Source of the DNA: Candidatus Methanomethylophilaceae archaeon
GTDB taxonomy: Archaea > Thermoplasmatota > Thermoplasmata > Methanomassiliicoccales > Methanomethylophilaceae
Direction of reading: 5' to 3'
NCBI GenBank assembly: GCA_017524805.1
Contig: JAFXUX010000033.1
Span: 62,001-126,000, forward strand
Length of the DNA stretch: 64,000 nt
How positions within the stretch are numbered: position 1 is the stretch's first letter; every line of letters begins with the position of its first letter. Below, piece by piece: positions 50,418-61,200 of this stretch. A model generated the notes under the pieces. It was not told where the DNA came from and did not search any database. It worked only from the letters and a program-made list of their open reading frames with translations. The position numbers and the translations under genes were made by a program.

Positions 50418-52379
50418 ATGGAAGACATACTCATATTCTCTGGGACGACCGAGGGAAGGGCGATATCCAGGCTCTTGAAGGCCGCCGGCGCGAACGTCCA
50501 TGTGAGGGTGGCCACCCAATACGGAGCTGACGCGATGTCCGGCGATGGAATCTCCGACGTCCAGGTGGGAAGCTGCGGAGGGGCTGAAGGCATCGCCAAA
50601 GAAATAAGGAATAAGGGATGCGGCTGCGTCGTCGATGCCACCCATCCGTACGCATCTGTGATATCCGAGCACATCAGGCAGGCATGCGACGCCACCGGAA
50701 CCAAATTGGTCAGGGTGCTCAGAGACGCCGGCTCCCAAGACGGGATGGCAGTGGTCGGTTCGGTCCGCGAAGCCGCGGAGTTCCTTTCCAAGACGGAAGG
50801 AAACATCCTCGTCACCACCGGATCCAAGGAAGCCGAGGAATACACCAAAATTCCGAATCATACGGAGAGGGTGTTCATGCGCGTCCTCTCGACCCCAGAA
50901 TCTGTAAGCAAATGCAGTTCGCTGGGATTCCAGGGCAAGAACCTTATCTGCGCCCAAGGCCCATTCTCGGAGGAGTTCAACGTTGCGACCATCAACCATG
51001 CGGATGCGAAATGGATCGTCACGAAAGATTCCGGACCATCCGGAGGGTTCCCGGAGAAAGTATCCGCCGCGGAGAAGACCGGCGCCAAAATTGTCCTCGT
51101 TGCCAGGCCTCCGGACAGCGGGCTGCAATATGCGGACGCTCTGGCTGAGCTGGGACGCATCGTCGGCAAGGAGCTCAAAGACAGCTCCAAGAGAAAGGTC
51201 ACTCTGATCGGGATAGGGATGGGCGAAGACGGGATGACCGTGAGGTCCTCGAAGATAGTCAAAGGAGCTGACTTGGTCATAGGCGCCGAAAGGATGCTGA
51301 GAACCGCCGGCGCAAAAGGTCCCAACACCCTGGCCGAATATCGCGCCGACAGAATAGCGGAATACCTGGCCTCACATCAGGAATACAGAAACATAGCGAT
51401 CCTCCTATCAGGTGACATCGGATTCTACAGCGGCGCCAAGAAACTGCTGGAAGCGCTGGAAGGATTCGACGTCGAATCGGAGTGCGGAATCTCCACCGCC
51501 GCCTATCTATGCTCGAAAATGGGGATACCGTGGCAGGACGCAAAGCTGACGAGCATCCATGGCAGAGAATTCAACGTCACCGGAGCGGCGAGAACCAACG
51601 GGACGGTCTTCGCACTGCTGTCCGGTACAGAAGGGGCCAAAGCCCTGTGCTCCGAGCTTATGGAGTATCTTCCTGACGTTACGGTGACGATAGGAAGCAA
51701 CCTCGGCTACGAGGACGAATCGATAGTCTCCGGGTCGCCTGAAGAGTTGGTAAGCAAGGAATTCGGCGCCCTCTGCGCGGCGGTGATCCAGAACCCTCAT
51801 CCGGACGCATCCTGCCCGATATGGATTCCGGACGAGGAATTCATAAGAGGCGATGCGCCGATGACGAAGAGCGACGTCAGAGCGCTGTCAGTCGCGAAGC
51901 TCCGCCTTTCCCCGGACTCGGTCGCATTCGACGTGGGCGCCGGCACCGGATCGGTATCCATTGCCATGGCGCTGGATTGCCCGGAAGGCAGAGTCTACGC
52001 GATTGAAAGGGAAGATGCAGCGGCTGATCTCATCGAACTCAACAAAAAGAAGTTCTGCGCTCCGAACGTAAAGGTGATCCGCGGTCTGGCCCCGGATGCC
52101 ATGGAAGGTCTGCCTGCGCCCACCCACGCTTTCATCGGCGGGTCGTCGGGCAATCTGAAGGAGATCGTTGAGAAGCTTCTGTCCATGAATCCCTGCGTCC
52201 GCATGGTCATAAACTCCGTCACTTTGGAGACTCTGTCTGAGACTATGGCGGTCATCCGCGAGGAAGGCCTCGTCGAAGAGGAGACCGTCTGCATCAACGC
52301 CTCGAAATCCAGGAAAGCCGGCAGATACCATCTTATGACCGCACAGAATCCGGTATACATCACGGTGGCGAGAAAATGA
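50418..52379 (+). CDS. cbiJET: CbiJ-CbiE-CbiT triple fusion (precorrin-6 reductase and methyltransferase/decarboxylase)
   Basis: 653 residues carrying three enzymes in pathway order. Residues 1-250 are CbiJ, precorrin-6A reductase (LIFSGTTEGRAISRLL, VVDATHPYASVISEHI, TTGSKEAEEY). Residues about 260-460 are CbiE, the C5-methyltransferase (VTLIGIGMGEDGMTVRSSKI, ILLSGDIGFYSGAKKLLEAL). Residues about 465-653 are CbiT, the C15-methyltransferase and decarboxylase, with SAM motif FDVGAGTGSVSIAMAL. CbiE and CbiT are often fused; adding CbiJ is less common. The stop overlaps the cbiA start. Acting in one chain could channel precorrin-6 to precorrin-8. Confidence 0.93.
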   Translation: MEDILIFSGTTEGRAISRLLKAAGANVHVRVATQYGADAMSGDGISDVQVGSCGGAEGIAKEIRNKGCGCVVDATHPYASVISEHIRQACDATGTKLVRVLRDAGSQDGMAVVGSVREAAEFLSKTEGNILVTTGSKEAEEYTKIPNHTERVFMRVLSTPESVSKCSSLGFQGKNLICAQGPFSEEFNVATINHADAKWIVTKDSGPSGGFPEKVSAAEKTGAKIVLVARPPDSGLQYADALAELGRIVGKELKDSSKRKVTLIGIGMGEDGMTVRSSKIVKGADLVIGAERMLRTAGAKGPNTLAEYRADRIAEYLASHQEYRNIAILLSGDIGFYSGAKKLLEALEGFDVESECGISTAAYLCSKMGIPWQDAKLTSIHGREFNVTGAARTNGTVFALLSGTEGAKALCSELMEYLPDVTVTIGSNLGYEDESIVSGSPEELVSKEFGALCAAVIQNPHPDASCPIWIPDEEFIRGDAPMTKSDVRALSVAKLRLSPDSVAFDVGAGTGSVSIAMALDCPEGRVYAIEREDAAADLIELNKKKFCAPNVKVIRGLAPDAMEGLPAPTHAFIGGSSGNLKEIVEKLLSMNPCVRMVINSVTLETLSETMAVIREEGLVEEETVCINASKSRKAGRYHLMTAQNPVYITVARK

Positions 52380-53716
52380 GATGCCCGAGGATCATGATAG
52401 CAGCCCCTTCCAGCGGCAGCGGAAAGACGCTCACGACCTGCGGCATACTGCAGGCTCTGGTGAACAGGAAGCTTAAGACAGCCTCGTTCAAATGCGGTCC
52501 CGATTACATCGACCCCATGTTCCACAGCCGCATCATCGGCGCCAAATCGAAGAATCTGGACGCTTTCTTCCTGAAAGAAAACGACCTGAGATATATCTTC
52601 TCCAGAAGCGCGGAAGGATACGACATCTCAGTGGTGGAAGGCGTGATGGGATTCTACGACGGCATCAAAGTGGACAGTTCCGAAGCGAGCTCCTATGACG
52701 TCTCCATCAAAACCGGCACCCCTGTGATTCTCCTGATCGATAGCCGCGGGGCGAGCCTCTCGACGCTCCCGGTGCTGAAAGGATTCCTCGATTACAGGAA
52801 GAACAACATCAAAGGCGTCATATTCAACAGGATGTCCGAGAAAGTGTTCAAGATGATAGCGCCTGAAGCAGAGAAACTCGGCGTGAAAGCCATCGGCTAC
52901 GTGCCCAAAGTGAGCGATCTGGTGCTCGAAAGCAGGCACCTTGGCCTCGTGCTCCCCGGAGAAATCGAAAATCTGAAGGACAAACTCAACAAACTGGCTG
53001 ACGTCTTGGAGAGGACTCTGGACATCGACTCGCTGATAAAGATCGCGAACGAGGCCCCCGACATCGAAGGGGAACCTCCGGAGATACCCCAGACCGCTGG
53101 GAAAACAAGAATCGGGCTCGCCGACGACGACGCTTTCTGCTTCATATACGAGGACAACGTAGATCTTCTGAAAAGGATGGGCGCCGAGATCGTCAGATTC
53201 TCGCCTTTGAAGGACAAGAAACTTCCGGACGTCGACGGCATAATGCTACCGGGAGGGTATCCCGAGCTCCACGCCAAGGAATTGGAGGACAACGCTGCCA
53301 TGAGGGAGGACATAAAAAACAAGCTGGATGCCGGGATGCCATGCATGGCCGAATGCGGCGGCTTCATGTACCTCCATACGATGATGACCAACAAGGAAGG
53401 CATGACATACTGCATGTGCAACGTCATCGACGGCGATTCCAAGAACATGAGCAAGCTGACCAGATTCGGCTATGCCACCTTCGAATCGAAATCCAGCGGG
53501 ATATGGTGCAAAGGCCACGAATTCCATTATTGGGACAGCGACAACTGCGGAAGCGATTGGAAAGCAAAGAAACCGTCGGGATTGGAATACAGATGCATCC
53601 ATGACGACGGCCGCATAATCGCTGGATTCCCTCATCTGTACTACTATTCGAACCCGGATATAGCCGCAGAATTCATAGGGAGATGCCTGGAATACAAAAG
53701 CAAAATAGCCCTGTGA
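52376..53716 (+). CDS. cbiA: Cobyrinate a,c-diamide synthase
   Basis: Amidates the a and c side chains of cobyrinate using glutamine and ATP. 446 residues. N-terminal P-loop APSSGSGKTLTTCGILQAL, then KCGPDYIDPMFHSRI and VVEGVMGFYDG; the C-terminal class I glutaminase domain has the nucleophile in MAECGGFMYLH and GGYPELHAKEL. The related CfbB enzyme makes the nickel cofactor F430; the surrounding corrin genes favour CbiA. ATGA overlap with the upstream fusion gene. Last gene of the plus-strand corrin operon. Confidence 0.9.
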   Translation: MRCPRIMIAAPSSGSGKTLTTCGILQALVNRKLKTASFKCGPDYIDPMFHSRIIGAKSKNLDAFFLKENDLRYIFSRSAEGYDISVVEGVMGFYDGIKVDSSEASSYDVSIKTGTPVILLIDSRGASLSTLPVLKGFLDYRKNNIKGVIFNRMSEKVFKMIAPEAEKLGVKAIGYVPKVSDLVLESRHLGLVLPGEIENLKDKLNKLADVLERTLDIDSLIKIANEAPDIEGEPPEIPQTAGKTRIGLADDDAFCFIYEDNVDLLKRMGAEIVRFSPLKDKKLPDVDGIMLPGGYPELHAKELEDNAAMREDIKNKLDAGMPCMAECGGFMYLHTMMTNKEGMTYCMCNVIDGDSKNMSKLTRFGYATFESKSSGIWCKGHEFHYWDSDNCGSDWKAKKPSGLEYRCIHDDGRIIAGFPHLYYYSNPDIAAEFIGRCLEYKSKIAL

Positions 53717-53764
53717 TGACCGGAACCGAAACATCAGATCGATCACGTTTTTGAAGTGCGATGC

Positions 53765-53782
53765 GGATGGGAAACCCCATCC
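53765..53782 (+). terminator. Hairpin after cbiA
   Basis: GGATGGG (53765-53771), loop AAAC, CCCATCC (53776-53782): a perfect seven-pair stem about 50 bases after the cbiA stop. No T run follows, so it may stabilise the mRNA end rather than terminate. The rest of the 307-base gap up to 54023 is AT-rich and holds no gene. Confidence 0.4.
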
Positions 53783-53939
53783 AAACCCTTCGATATTATT
53801 GGGGCCGATGATGACCCCTTGCATCAATTCCCTTCTATTATCTACATATCGATTATCGAAAGAAGATCTAAAAGCAGATAAAGTCTTTCCTGACAGCCGC
53901 GGTTTCGCATCCCATCATAAAACTGAGCAGGGATTATAA

Positions 53940-54012
53940 CAAGAAAAAAAGAAAGCCACGGCCCGGCCTTCGAAGACCGGACCGATTGTTTGGGAGGGGT
54001 TTCCCCCTCGTT
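53940..54012 (-). terminator. Terminator of the first Big_2 surface protein gene
   Basis: On the minus strand, two hairpins follow the stop: GAGGGG-loop-CCCCTC (within 53994-54009) and GGTCCGG-loop-CCGGGCC (53960-53983), then a run of T residues interrupted once (53940-53954). A typical strong stop. Confidence 0.75.
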
Positions 54013-54023
54013 CAGGTTTCGGA

Positions 54024-57000
54024 TCACTTCCTTCTCATGAGGAAGAACGCCAGCAGAGCTATGATGATGATAGCTGCCGCAGCGATTCCGATGTAGAGCC
54101 AGAGGTTGTTGTCGCCGCCTCCGGATCCTCCGTCGGTGACAGTGACGTCGCAGGTCGCGGTCTTGCCGCCGTCTTCGGTGATGACGGTGATCTTCGCGGT
54201 TCCCTTGCCGACGGCCGTGACTTTTCCGTCGGAATCGACGATGACGACCTTGGTATCGCTGGATCTCCAGGAGACTTTCTTGTCGGAAGCGTCAGAGGGC
54301 ACAACGGTCGCCTTGAGGGTTGCAGTCTCGCCCACTTTGAGCTGGAGGTTGGTCTTGTCAAGAGTGACTCCGGTCACATGGATGACAGGAGTTACTTCAT
54401 TGACGGTCACAACACATTCCGCATACACGGAGGGGTTGTCCTCGGAAGCGGCTCTGATCGTGGCAGTTCCCTTGGAAACTCCGGTGACGACTCCCTTGTT
54501 GACGGTAGCGACATTGGGGTCGCTGCTGGTCCAAATGACGTTCTTGTTGGAAACGTCCGCGGGGATGATCGTGGCGTTGAGAGTCACGGTGCTGCCGACG
54601 TCGATGGTGGTAGCGATGGTGTCGAGCGTGATTCCGGTTACGGGCACAAGCCTCTCGGTCACGGTCACGACGCAGGTCGCGGTCTTGTTTCCGTCGACGG
54701 TGGCAACGGTAATAGTCGCGATTCCCTTGGAGATACCGGTGACAACGCCGTTGGCGCTGACGGTGGCGACGGAAGCATCGCTGGTGTACCAGGTGACGCT
54801 CTTGTCGGTGGCGTCAGCAGGCAGGACAGTCGCAGTGAGAGCGAGAGTCTCGTTGACGCAGATCTCTGCGGAGGTCTTGTCAAGGGTGACTCCGGTCGGA
54901 TGGACGACTGGAGGCACGATGGGCTTGACGGTTACGGCGCACTCGGCCTTGTAACCTCCATCGACGGTGGTAACGGTTATGATGGCGGTTCCCTCGGAGA
55001 TACCGGTAAAGACGCCGTTGACATCGACGGTCGCAACGGAAGCGTTGCTGGAGGACCAGATGACGGCCTTGTTGGTCGCATCGGCGGGCAGGACGGTGGC
55101 GATGAGAGTGACTTTCTCGCCGACGAAAATCTCTGCGGAGGTCTTGTCGAGAGTGACTCCGGTCACATGGACGATCGGGGCCATGACAGTCACAGAACAG
55201 GTGGCTGTGTGGGCTCCGTCGACGGTGGTAACGGTGATGACGGTCTTTCCTGCGGCTATTCCGGTCACTACGCCGTCGTTGACAATAGCGACAGACTCGT
55301 TGCCGCTGCTCCAGATGACGTCCTTTATGGTCGCATCGGCAGGCAGGACGGTAGCGGTCAGTGTCGCGCTCTCTCCGACATACATGGAGATCGCGCTGGC
55401 GTCGAGGACGACTCTCTCGACGGGGATGGCATCGGAAGTCACGAGGACGTAACAGGTCGCGACGAGGTCTCCGCAAGTTGCCGTGATGATGGCGGTTCCG
55501 ACGGAAGCTGCCCTGACGACTCCGTTGTAGACGGTAGCCACGGAAGCGTCGCTGGTGGACCAGACAACCGGGTCGTGGTCGGCACCGGCAGGGTAGAAAA
55601 TGGGCTCAAGGATGAGGACATTTCCGGGCCTGAGCTCGGCGCGATCGATGTTGAGGGTCATGTCAGTGGCTTGGCCGGTTATTACGGTGACAACACATGA
55701 TGCGGTGTATCCTCCGTCGACGGTTGTGACGGTTACGGTCGAGGTTCCCTTGGCGAGACCGACGACAACGCCGTTATTGACGGATACAGCGTTGAGGTTG
55801 CTGCTGCTCCACATGACGTTCTTGTTGGTGGCGTTGGCAGGCAGGACAGTCGCTTTGAGGACAGCGCTGGTTCCGACATAGATGGTGATACTGGTCTTGT
55901 CAAGAGTGACGCCTTCGACGGGCACTAAGACAGGGGAGACCTCTGCAGTGACGACGGCGTCGTCGGTCAGCTCAATAACCATGGTGTCAGTGATGTCGTA
56001 AGTAACACCTCCCATATTGATGATGACGGAATCAACGGCATACCCGTTCTCAGGGATGACGACGAAAGCCACTCTGGTGGGATCGATTCCGGGGACAGCG
56101 ATGATGGTCGCGTGCTCGGGGGATTCGATCACGAGGTCGTATGGACGCTCCTGAGGATCGACCTTTCCGATCACTCCGATGTTGATGTCCATCCCGCCTC
56201 CGCTGATCACGATGCTTCCTGAAGCCTCGAACTCTCCGGTTTCGGGGTTGAAGAAGGTGGACATGGGGACATCCCATCCGCTGGTGTATCCTTCGGGGGA
56301 TTTGTCCATGCTGTTGTAGATTCCAGCCATTATCTTCTGGAATGCATCGGCTCCATCTCCAGGCTGGAAGTTCCTGAGAGCGATCTTGTACGATACTCCG
56401 TCCTTGTCGCAGACAATCGAGAGGATGTTGAAGAGCTCAGGGACATTGAGGAGAGGCTCAAGCACTTTGTTGAGAGCGTTGCCGTATTTCTCGCCGAAGA
56501 GCTGGACGGCATTGACCTGGCTGTACAGCATGGCGAGGTACTCGGCGGTCATCTCCCCATCGATTCCGTAAAGAGGAACGCTGACGGAAATCTTTCCGGT
56601 CTTGTCATCTACGGAAACGACGGAAGAGATCTTCTCAGCGGCATCGATCATGGCCTGATCCACGTCGACGTAGACGAATATGGCCCCATCATACGGCGCG
56701 CACTGGGATTTGATTATGTTCACATCCGCGAAATACGCGAGAGCCATTCCGGGCTCGGCGACGCTGATGTTGCCGATGGCATTTACGCCGTCCCTGAGAA
56801 GGCCGTTAATAGCGGCATCGACGTCAGGGATGTCTCCGTCCTGGATGTAGGTAACGCCGCCCATGACGTATTTGACATAGCTGTCGATGATGAATTGAGC
56901 CATCGATGGGTCGTTCCAGTCGACATTGGCAGGGATATTCTGGGGGTAGACGTAGAACTTGATCTGCCCGTTCTCATAGACTCCATAGGCAGCATCGAGA

Positions 57001-58088
57001 CCGACGGAGGACTCGAAAACAGAGTTCATGTCGGCGACGAAGGCGGCGGCAGAGTCTTCGGCGTTGATTATGTAAGCGTCGAAGTTGACGGTGAAGGGCA
57101 CGACGGTGCCGTATCCTGCATAGTAGTCAGCATGTGCCTGGCCGGAAACGTTGAATTCTCCGGTGGAGGGGTCGTAAAACTCGCTGAGAGGAACGTCCCA
57201 AGCGTTGACGGTGCCCGGGAGAGCGTCTCCGATTCCGTTGACGATTCCTTTCGCAAGTTTCTGGTAGGCATCTGCGCCCTCTCCGGGCTCGAAATCGGAA
57301 AGCGTGAGGCTGTAGTCGGTTTTGTTTGAGTTCCAGACGAAACTGACCGAGCTGATCGCGTTGGGAAGCCTGTTGGCAATGTCAGCGAGAGTGTTTATCA
57401 TGCTGGCATACTGGGGGTCGAAGACCTTGTCAGCAGTCAGCGTAGAATACAAAGTCGCAAGTTCGCGGAGAGTAACGTCGCCGGAAGCCGCGGGAACGAT
57501 TGCCGCAGCGCAAATCTCGCCGTCATAGACGTCGATCTGAACGAAATTGGTGGCGTATCTCGCGAAATCAATAGACTTTTGGTCCAGCGGGATTTTGACG
57601 ACGACGCTTCCGTCGTACTCTTCGTATCCGGTCTTGGTCACTGTGAAGCTCTCGGAAGCATAGACCGTGACAAGTCCGGGGGTCGCTGAGCAGATGTTGT
57701 TGATCGCGATCCCCGCGATGCAGAGCGCTCCGGTGGCGGACGCGGAAGGATCGGGAATTCCGCCTTCCATGTACGAAACGCCATCCAAGACGAAACTGTC
57801 GTATTTGGTGATGATGTCGTATGCTAGCCCTTTCATCTCCGCCGTGTTGGCAGAGAGCTCGGAAACGAAAGCCGGGTCTGCTATGACCTCGATGACGCCG
57901 TCGTCGGTATACTTTATGCTGACGATGTTGGTGCCGATCGTTTCCTCAAGGAACATGTTGGCATCTGCCACGAGCTCCTCGCCCGAATTGGGGGAGGCGG
58001 CGGCTTTCTCGTCCGCAAGGCAGACGATGCCCGCCATCGCGATGAGAGATACCAGCATGGCGATGATTAACGCGTTGCTGTTCTTCAT
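54024..58088 (-). CDS. Giant cell-surface protein with seven Big_2 Ig-like repeats
   Basis: 1354 residues. Signal segment MKNSNALIIAMLVSLIAMAG; the ATG at 58088 has AGTGAT upstream, while a GTG at 58097 opens the frame. The N-terminal 620 residues contain two copies of an unfamiliar domain of about 300 residues (LSDFEPGEGADAYQKL and LRNFQPGDGADAFQKI are equivalent points). Then come seven bacterial Ig-like group 2 repeats of about 85 residues (for example VTGVTLDKTSAEIFVGEKVT, ATVLPADATNKAVIWSSSNA), a glycine linker and a C-terminal membrane helix (LWLYIGIAAAAIIIIALLAF) with a basic end. It is probably an adhesin or wall-less cell coat protein exposed to the host gut. Confidence 0.88.
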   Translation of the reverse strand: MKNSNALIIAMLVSLIAMAGIVCLADEKAAASPNSGEELVADANMFLEETIGTNIVSIKYTDDGVIEVIADPAFVSELSANTAEMKGLAYDIITKYDSFVLDGVSYMEGGIPDPSASATGALCIAGIAINNICSATPGLVTVYASESFTVTKTGYEEYDGSVVVKIPLDQKSIDFARYATNFVQIDVYDGEICAAAIVPAASGDVTLRELATLYSTLTADKVFDPQYASMINTLADIANRLPNAISSVSFVWNSNKTDYSLTLSDFEPGEGADAYQKLAKGIVNGIGDALPGTVNAWDVPLSEFYDPSTGEFNVSGQAHADYYAGYGTVVPFTVNFDAYIINAEDSAAAFVADMNSVFESSVGLDAAYGVYENGQIKFYVYPQNIPANVDWNDPSMAQFIIDSYVKYVMGGVTYIQDGDIPDVDAAINGLLRDGVNAIGNISVAEPGMALAYFADVNIIKSQCAPYDGAIFVYVDVDQAMIDAAEKISSVVSVDDKTGKISVSVPLYGIDGEMTAEYLAMLYSQVNAVQLFGEKYGNALNKVLEPLLNVPELFNILSIVCDKDGVSYKIALRNFQPGDGADAFQKIMAGIYNSMDKSPEGYTSGWDVPMSTFFNPETGEFEASGSIVISGGGMDINIGVIGKVDPQERPYDLVIESPEHATIIAVPGIDPTRVAFVVIPENGYAVDSVIINMGGVTYDITDTMVIELTDDAVVTAEVSPVLVPVEGVTLDKTSITIYVGTSAVLKATVLPANATNKNVMWSSSNLNAVSVNNGVVVGLAKGTSTVTVTTVDGGYTASCVVTVITGQATDMTLNIDRAELRPGNVLILEPIFYPAGADHDPVVWSTSDASVATVYNGVVRAASVGTAIITATCGDLVATCYVLVTSDAIPVERVVLDASAISMYVGESATLTATVLPADATIKDVIWSSGNESVAIVNDGVVTGIAAGKTVITVTTVDGAHTATCSVTVMAPIVHVTGVTLDKTSAEIFVGEKVTLIATVLPADATNKAVIWSSSNASVATVDVNGVFTGISEGTAIITVTTVDGGYKAECAVTVKPIVPPVVHPTGVTLDKTSAEICVNETLALTATVLPADATDKSVTWYTSDASVATVSANGVVTGISKGIATITVATVDGNKTATCVVTVTERLVPVTGITLDTIATTIDVGSTVTLNATIIPADVSNKNVIWTSSDPNVATVNKGVVTGVSKGTATIRAASEDNPSVYAECVVTVNEVTPVIHVTGVTLDKTNLQLKVGETATLKATVVPSDASDKKVSWRSSDTKVVIVDSDGKVTAVGKGTAKITVITEDGGKTATCDVTVTDGGSGGGDNNLWLYIGIAAAAIIIIALLAFFLMRRK
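54135..55925 (-). repeat. Seven tandem Big_2 coding repeats
   Basis: About 256 bases per unit. The cores VTGVTLDKTSAEI, ATVLPADATNK, WSSSNASVATV and GTAIITVTTVDGG recur with drift. Some adjacent units are close enough at DNA level to recombine, so repeat number may vary between strains. Confidence 0.85.
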
Positions 58089-58097
58089 TTGAATCAC

Positions 58098-58289
58098 TGA
58101 ACCAGGCTCGAAGACCCATAAGGTCCCCTGGGCTCTGACAATGTGGGTATGAGGTCTACTAATAAAAATTATGGGTGCTATTATATTAATAAAAAGGAGT
58201 AAGAAAGGCCAACATAACTAAAGAACGCGTAAGCAACGGAAAATTGCCGATTTAGAAGGGGAAGGACGTATCCTCCCCCTAAGCCGCAT
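58098..58289. promoter_or_regulatory. Promoter and leader of the first Big_2 gene, and terminator of the second
   Basis: A minus-strand TATA region (TTAATATAATA, about 58182-58192) lies about 95 bases upstream of the ATG at 58088, leaving a leader of some 70 bases that contains the pairing segments CCAGG and CCTGG. At 58258-58278 GGGGAAGGA-CGTA-TCCTCCCC forms a hairpin just after the stop of the second Big_2 gene on the minus strand. Confidence 0.45.
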
Positions 58290-61200
58290 TCATCTGTGGC
58301 GGACGAAATAGACTGCTGCGATTATCGCCAAGAGCGCGATGACGGCTATGCCAACATATAGCATCGCGTTGCTCCCGCCGCCTTCGGGATGGGGTTCCTC
58401 CGCGACTGTGACGGCGCATTCGGCAGAATGGCTCCCATCGACGGTTGTGACGGTTATGGTGGCGCTTCCTGGTGAAACGGCCTTCACATTCCCATCAGAA
58501 TCCACTGTGGCTACGGCTGAATCGCTCGTCTTCCAGGTGACCCTCTTATCGCTGGCATCGGCAGGCCTGACCTCCGCGGAAAGCTTGGCTGAATCCCCGG
58601 CTTTCAATGCCAAAGCGCTGCTGCTGAGGGATACCCCCGTTACGTGTATCTCGCCTTTCGCGACAGTAACGGTGCATTCGGCGGAATATCCCCCGTCCAT
58701 CGTCAGAACGCTTATCGTCGCCGTACCCTCGGAAACGGCAGTGACGATGCCATCCGATACCGTAGCGACGGATGGATCGCTGGTTGACCAGTAGACCTCT
58801 TTGTTGGTCGCATTGGATGGCGAAACTTTAGCAGACAGGGTCAGCGTTTCTTCCAGAACAATCGTGGCTGAAGACCGATCTAAAGCTACTCCGGTGACCG
58901 AGATTATATCGCTGGAAACCGAAACGACGCATTTTGCCTCGAATCCTCCGTCGGCGGTCTTCACCATTATATTGGCTGTGCCTTCGTAAACTCCGGTGAC
59001 AACCCCGTCCGATACCGTGGCGACAGATGGATCACTCGTTATCCAGAACACTTCTTTGTTGGTCGCATCATATGGGATGACCGTTGCCACTATAGTTTGA
59101 GTGCTTCCGGAGACCAACGACATGCTTTCGCGATCCAAAGTTATTCCTTCGACCGCGCGCACTGGTTCCTTGACGGTTATCTGGCAGGAATCCGAGAATC
59201 CGCCGGCTATGGCCGTTATCGTGGCTTTGCCGGCCGAAAGTGCGGTCACAAGGCCATCTGAAGAAACCTTAGCCACAGAAGTATCGCTTGAGGACCATTG
59301 CACATTATCGGTTGAGTCCAACGGCAGAACTTCAGCGGTAAGCTTCAGATTTTCGCCTTCGGCCATCGATGCGGTCGACTTGTCCAGAGATACGCTTTCT
59401 GCCGGGATCTCCTTAGCTATGACAGTTATCGAACAGGAATCGGATATGTTCCCGTCGGCAGAAGAAGCGACTATCTTAGTGACGCCCGCAGACAAACCTT
59501 TCACGATGCCATCCTGGCCGACGTTTGCCACCGAAGGATCAACGCTTTTCCAGATGATGACCTTATTGTCAGCATCAGAAGGAGTGACAGTCACTTTCAG
59601 AGCTGTCTCCTCTCCCACCATAATGGATGCGCTCGTTCTGTCCAACGTTACCCCGGCGACATGGATCGCACTCTTCACTACTGTCACGACGCACTGATCC
59701 GAGAATCCCCCGTCCACAGAGGTGGCGGTTATGATAGCGGTCCCTGGAGATACGGCCTTCACGACCCCGTTCGAAACTGTGGCCACCGACGGATCGCTGG
59801 TTGACCATTCGATTCTTTTATCGCTTGCATCCGACGGAATGATGTCGACCCCGAGAGAGCACTCGTAGCCTATGGCGACCGAAGCTTCCTCCTCGCTGAT
59901 GCTTATGGCCGTTACGGGAACCCTTTGAACGGATATCTGGCAGGAATCCGTTGCTCCGCCGTCTTGGGCGGTGACGGTTATTATCGCGACGCCTTCGGAA
60001 AGCCCCGTGACTACGCCTCCCGAAACGCTGGCCACCGACGGAGCACTCGAAGACCAGAATACGGTGCGGTTGGTGGCATCCGAAGGGGTGATGATGGCCC
60101 TCAATGCCAATGTCTCTCCGATTTTGATGGTCCCGGCGGACTTGTCTATGCTCACGGATTCGACATGCACCTCGCCATCATCGACGGTGACTTTGCATTC
60201 CGCTTCGAATCCTCCGTCAGAAGTTACCGCGGTGATGATCGCAGTCCCGGGGGATATCCCCGAGATTCTCCCTGAACTGACTGTCGCAACCGACGAATCG
60301 CTCGTGCTCCAAATAACCGTCTTGTTCGTGGCGTTGGATGGCGACAGCGTGGCTATGACGGTCGCGGATTCCCCTTGGACGATGGATAGGGCGTCTTTGT
60401 TCAATGTGATCCCAGTAACAGGGACAATCTTGGCGGTGACCGTGACCTTGCATGTGGCGGTGTATCCTCCGTCGGAGGTTCTGACCGTTATCGTCGCGGT
60501 CCCGGGGGATATGCCCGCCACTTTGCCGCCGCTTACGGATGCTATCTTGAGGCTGCTGCTGGACCAGACAACGCTTTTGTCGGTCGCATCGGCAGGCATA
60601 ACGGTCGCTATGAGCTCCAGTGATTCTCCCGTCAGGAGCTCTGCCGAAGTTTTGTTCAGCGTCACACCGGTGACATGGACCTTTTCCTTCTCCCAGACTG
60701 CGTACAGCACGGTATCCCCGAGGACTCTGATCAAACTGCCCTGTTTGTATATAGGCACCGAGCCATCTTTGCTGGCCGACCATCCGGAAAATTCGAATCC
60801 GGATTTGGAAAGGGTGTTCTTGGCCAAGACTGTGGCGTATTCGCCGTATTCATAGAGGCCCGAATCGGTCGGAACCTTTCCGGAGCCCCCGTTGGCGTTG
60901 TATGTGACATGGAAATCTCCGGTATCCCAAGCGCCCATGATGGATTGGGTGAAAGTCAAAACGCCAGAATAGCCGCTTATCTCGTCCTTATACTGGCAGA
61001 CGAATGCCACGTCCCTGCTGACCCTATCGATGGAAGTATAGGTTTTGCCGGGAAGCAAGGTGAAAAGATTGCCGTCGGCGCCGCATGCCATCGCGCTGAT
61101 CGGCATGCTGGTTTTGTTTTCAATAATCTTGCCATTGAACTTGCCGTCGGCGCCATACACCGCCGTCGATGACAACTTAGCATCATTATCGATTTGAACC

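Noticed and set aside
54378-55700. 440-codon plus-strand frame within the Big_2 region
   Set aside because: Gly/Asp/Ser-rich antisense reading of the repeats; no start signal.
54135-60685. Regular tandem repeats that could be mistaken for a CRISPR or satellite array
   Set aside because: The period is about 255 bases, the units drift and all are in frame: protein domain repeats.
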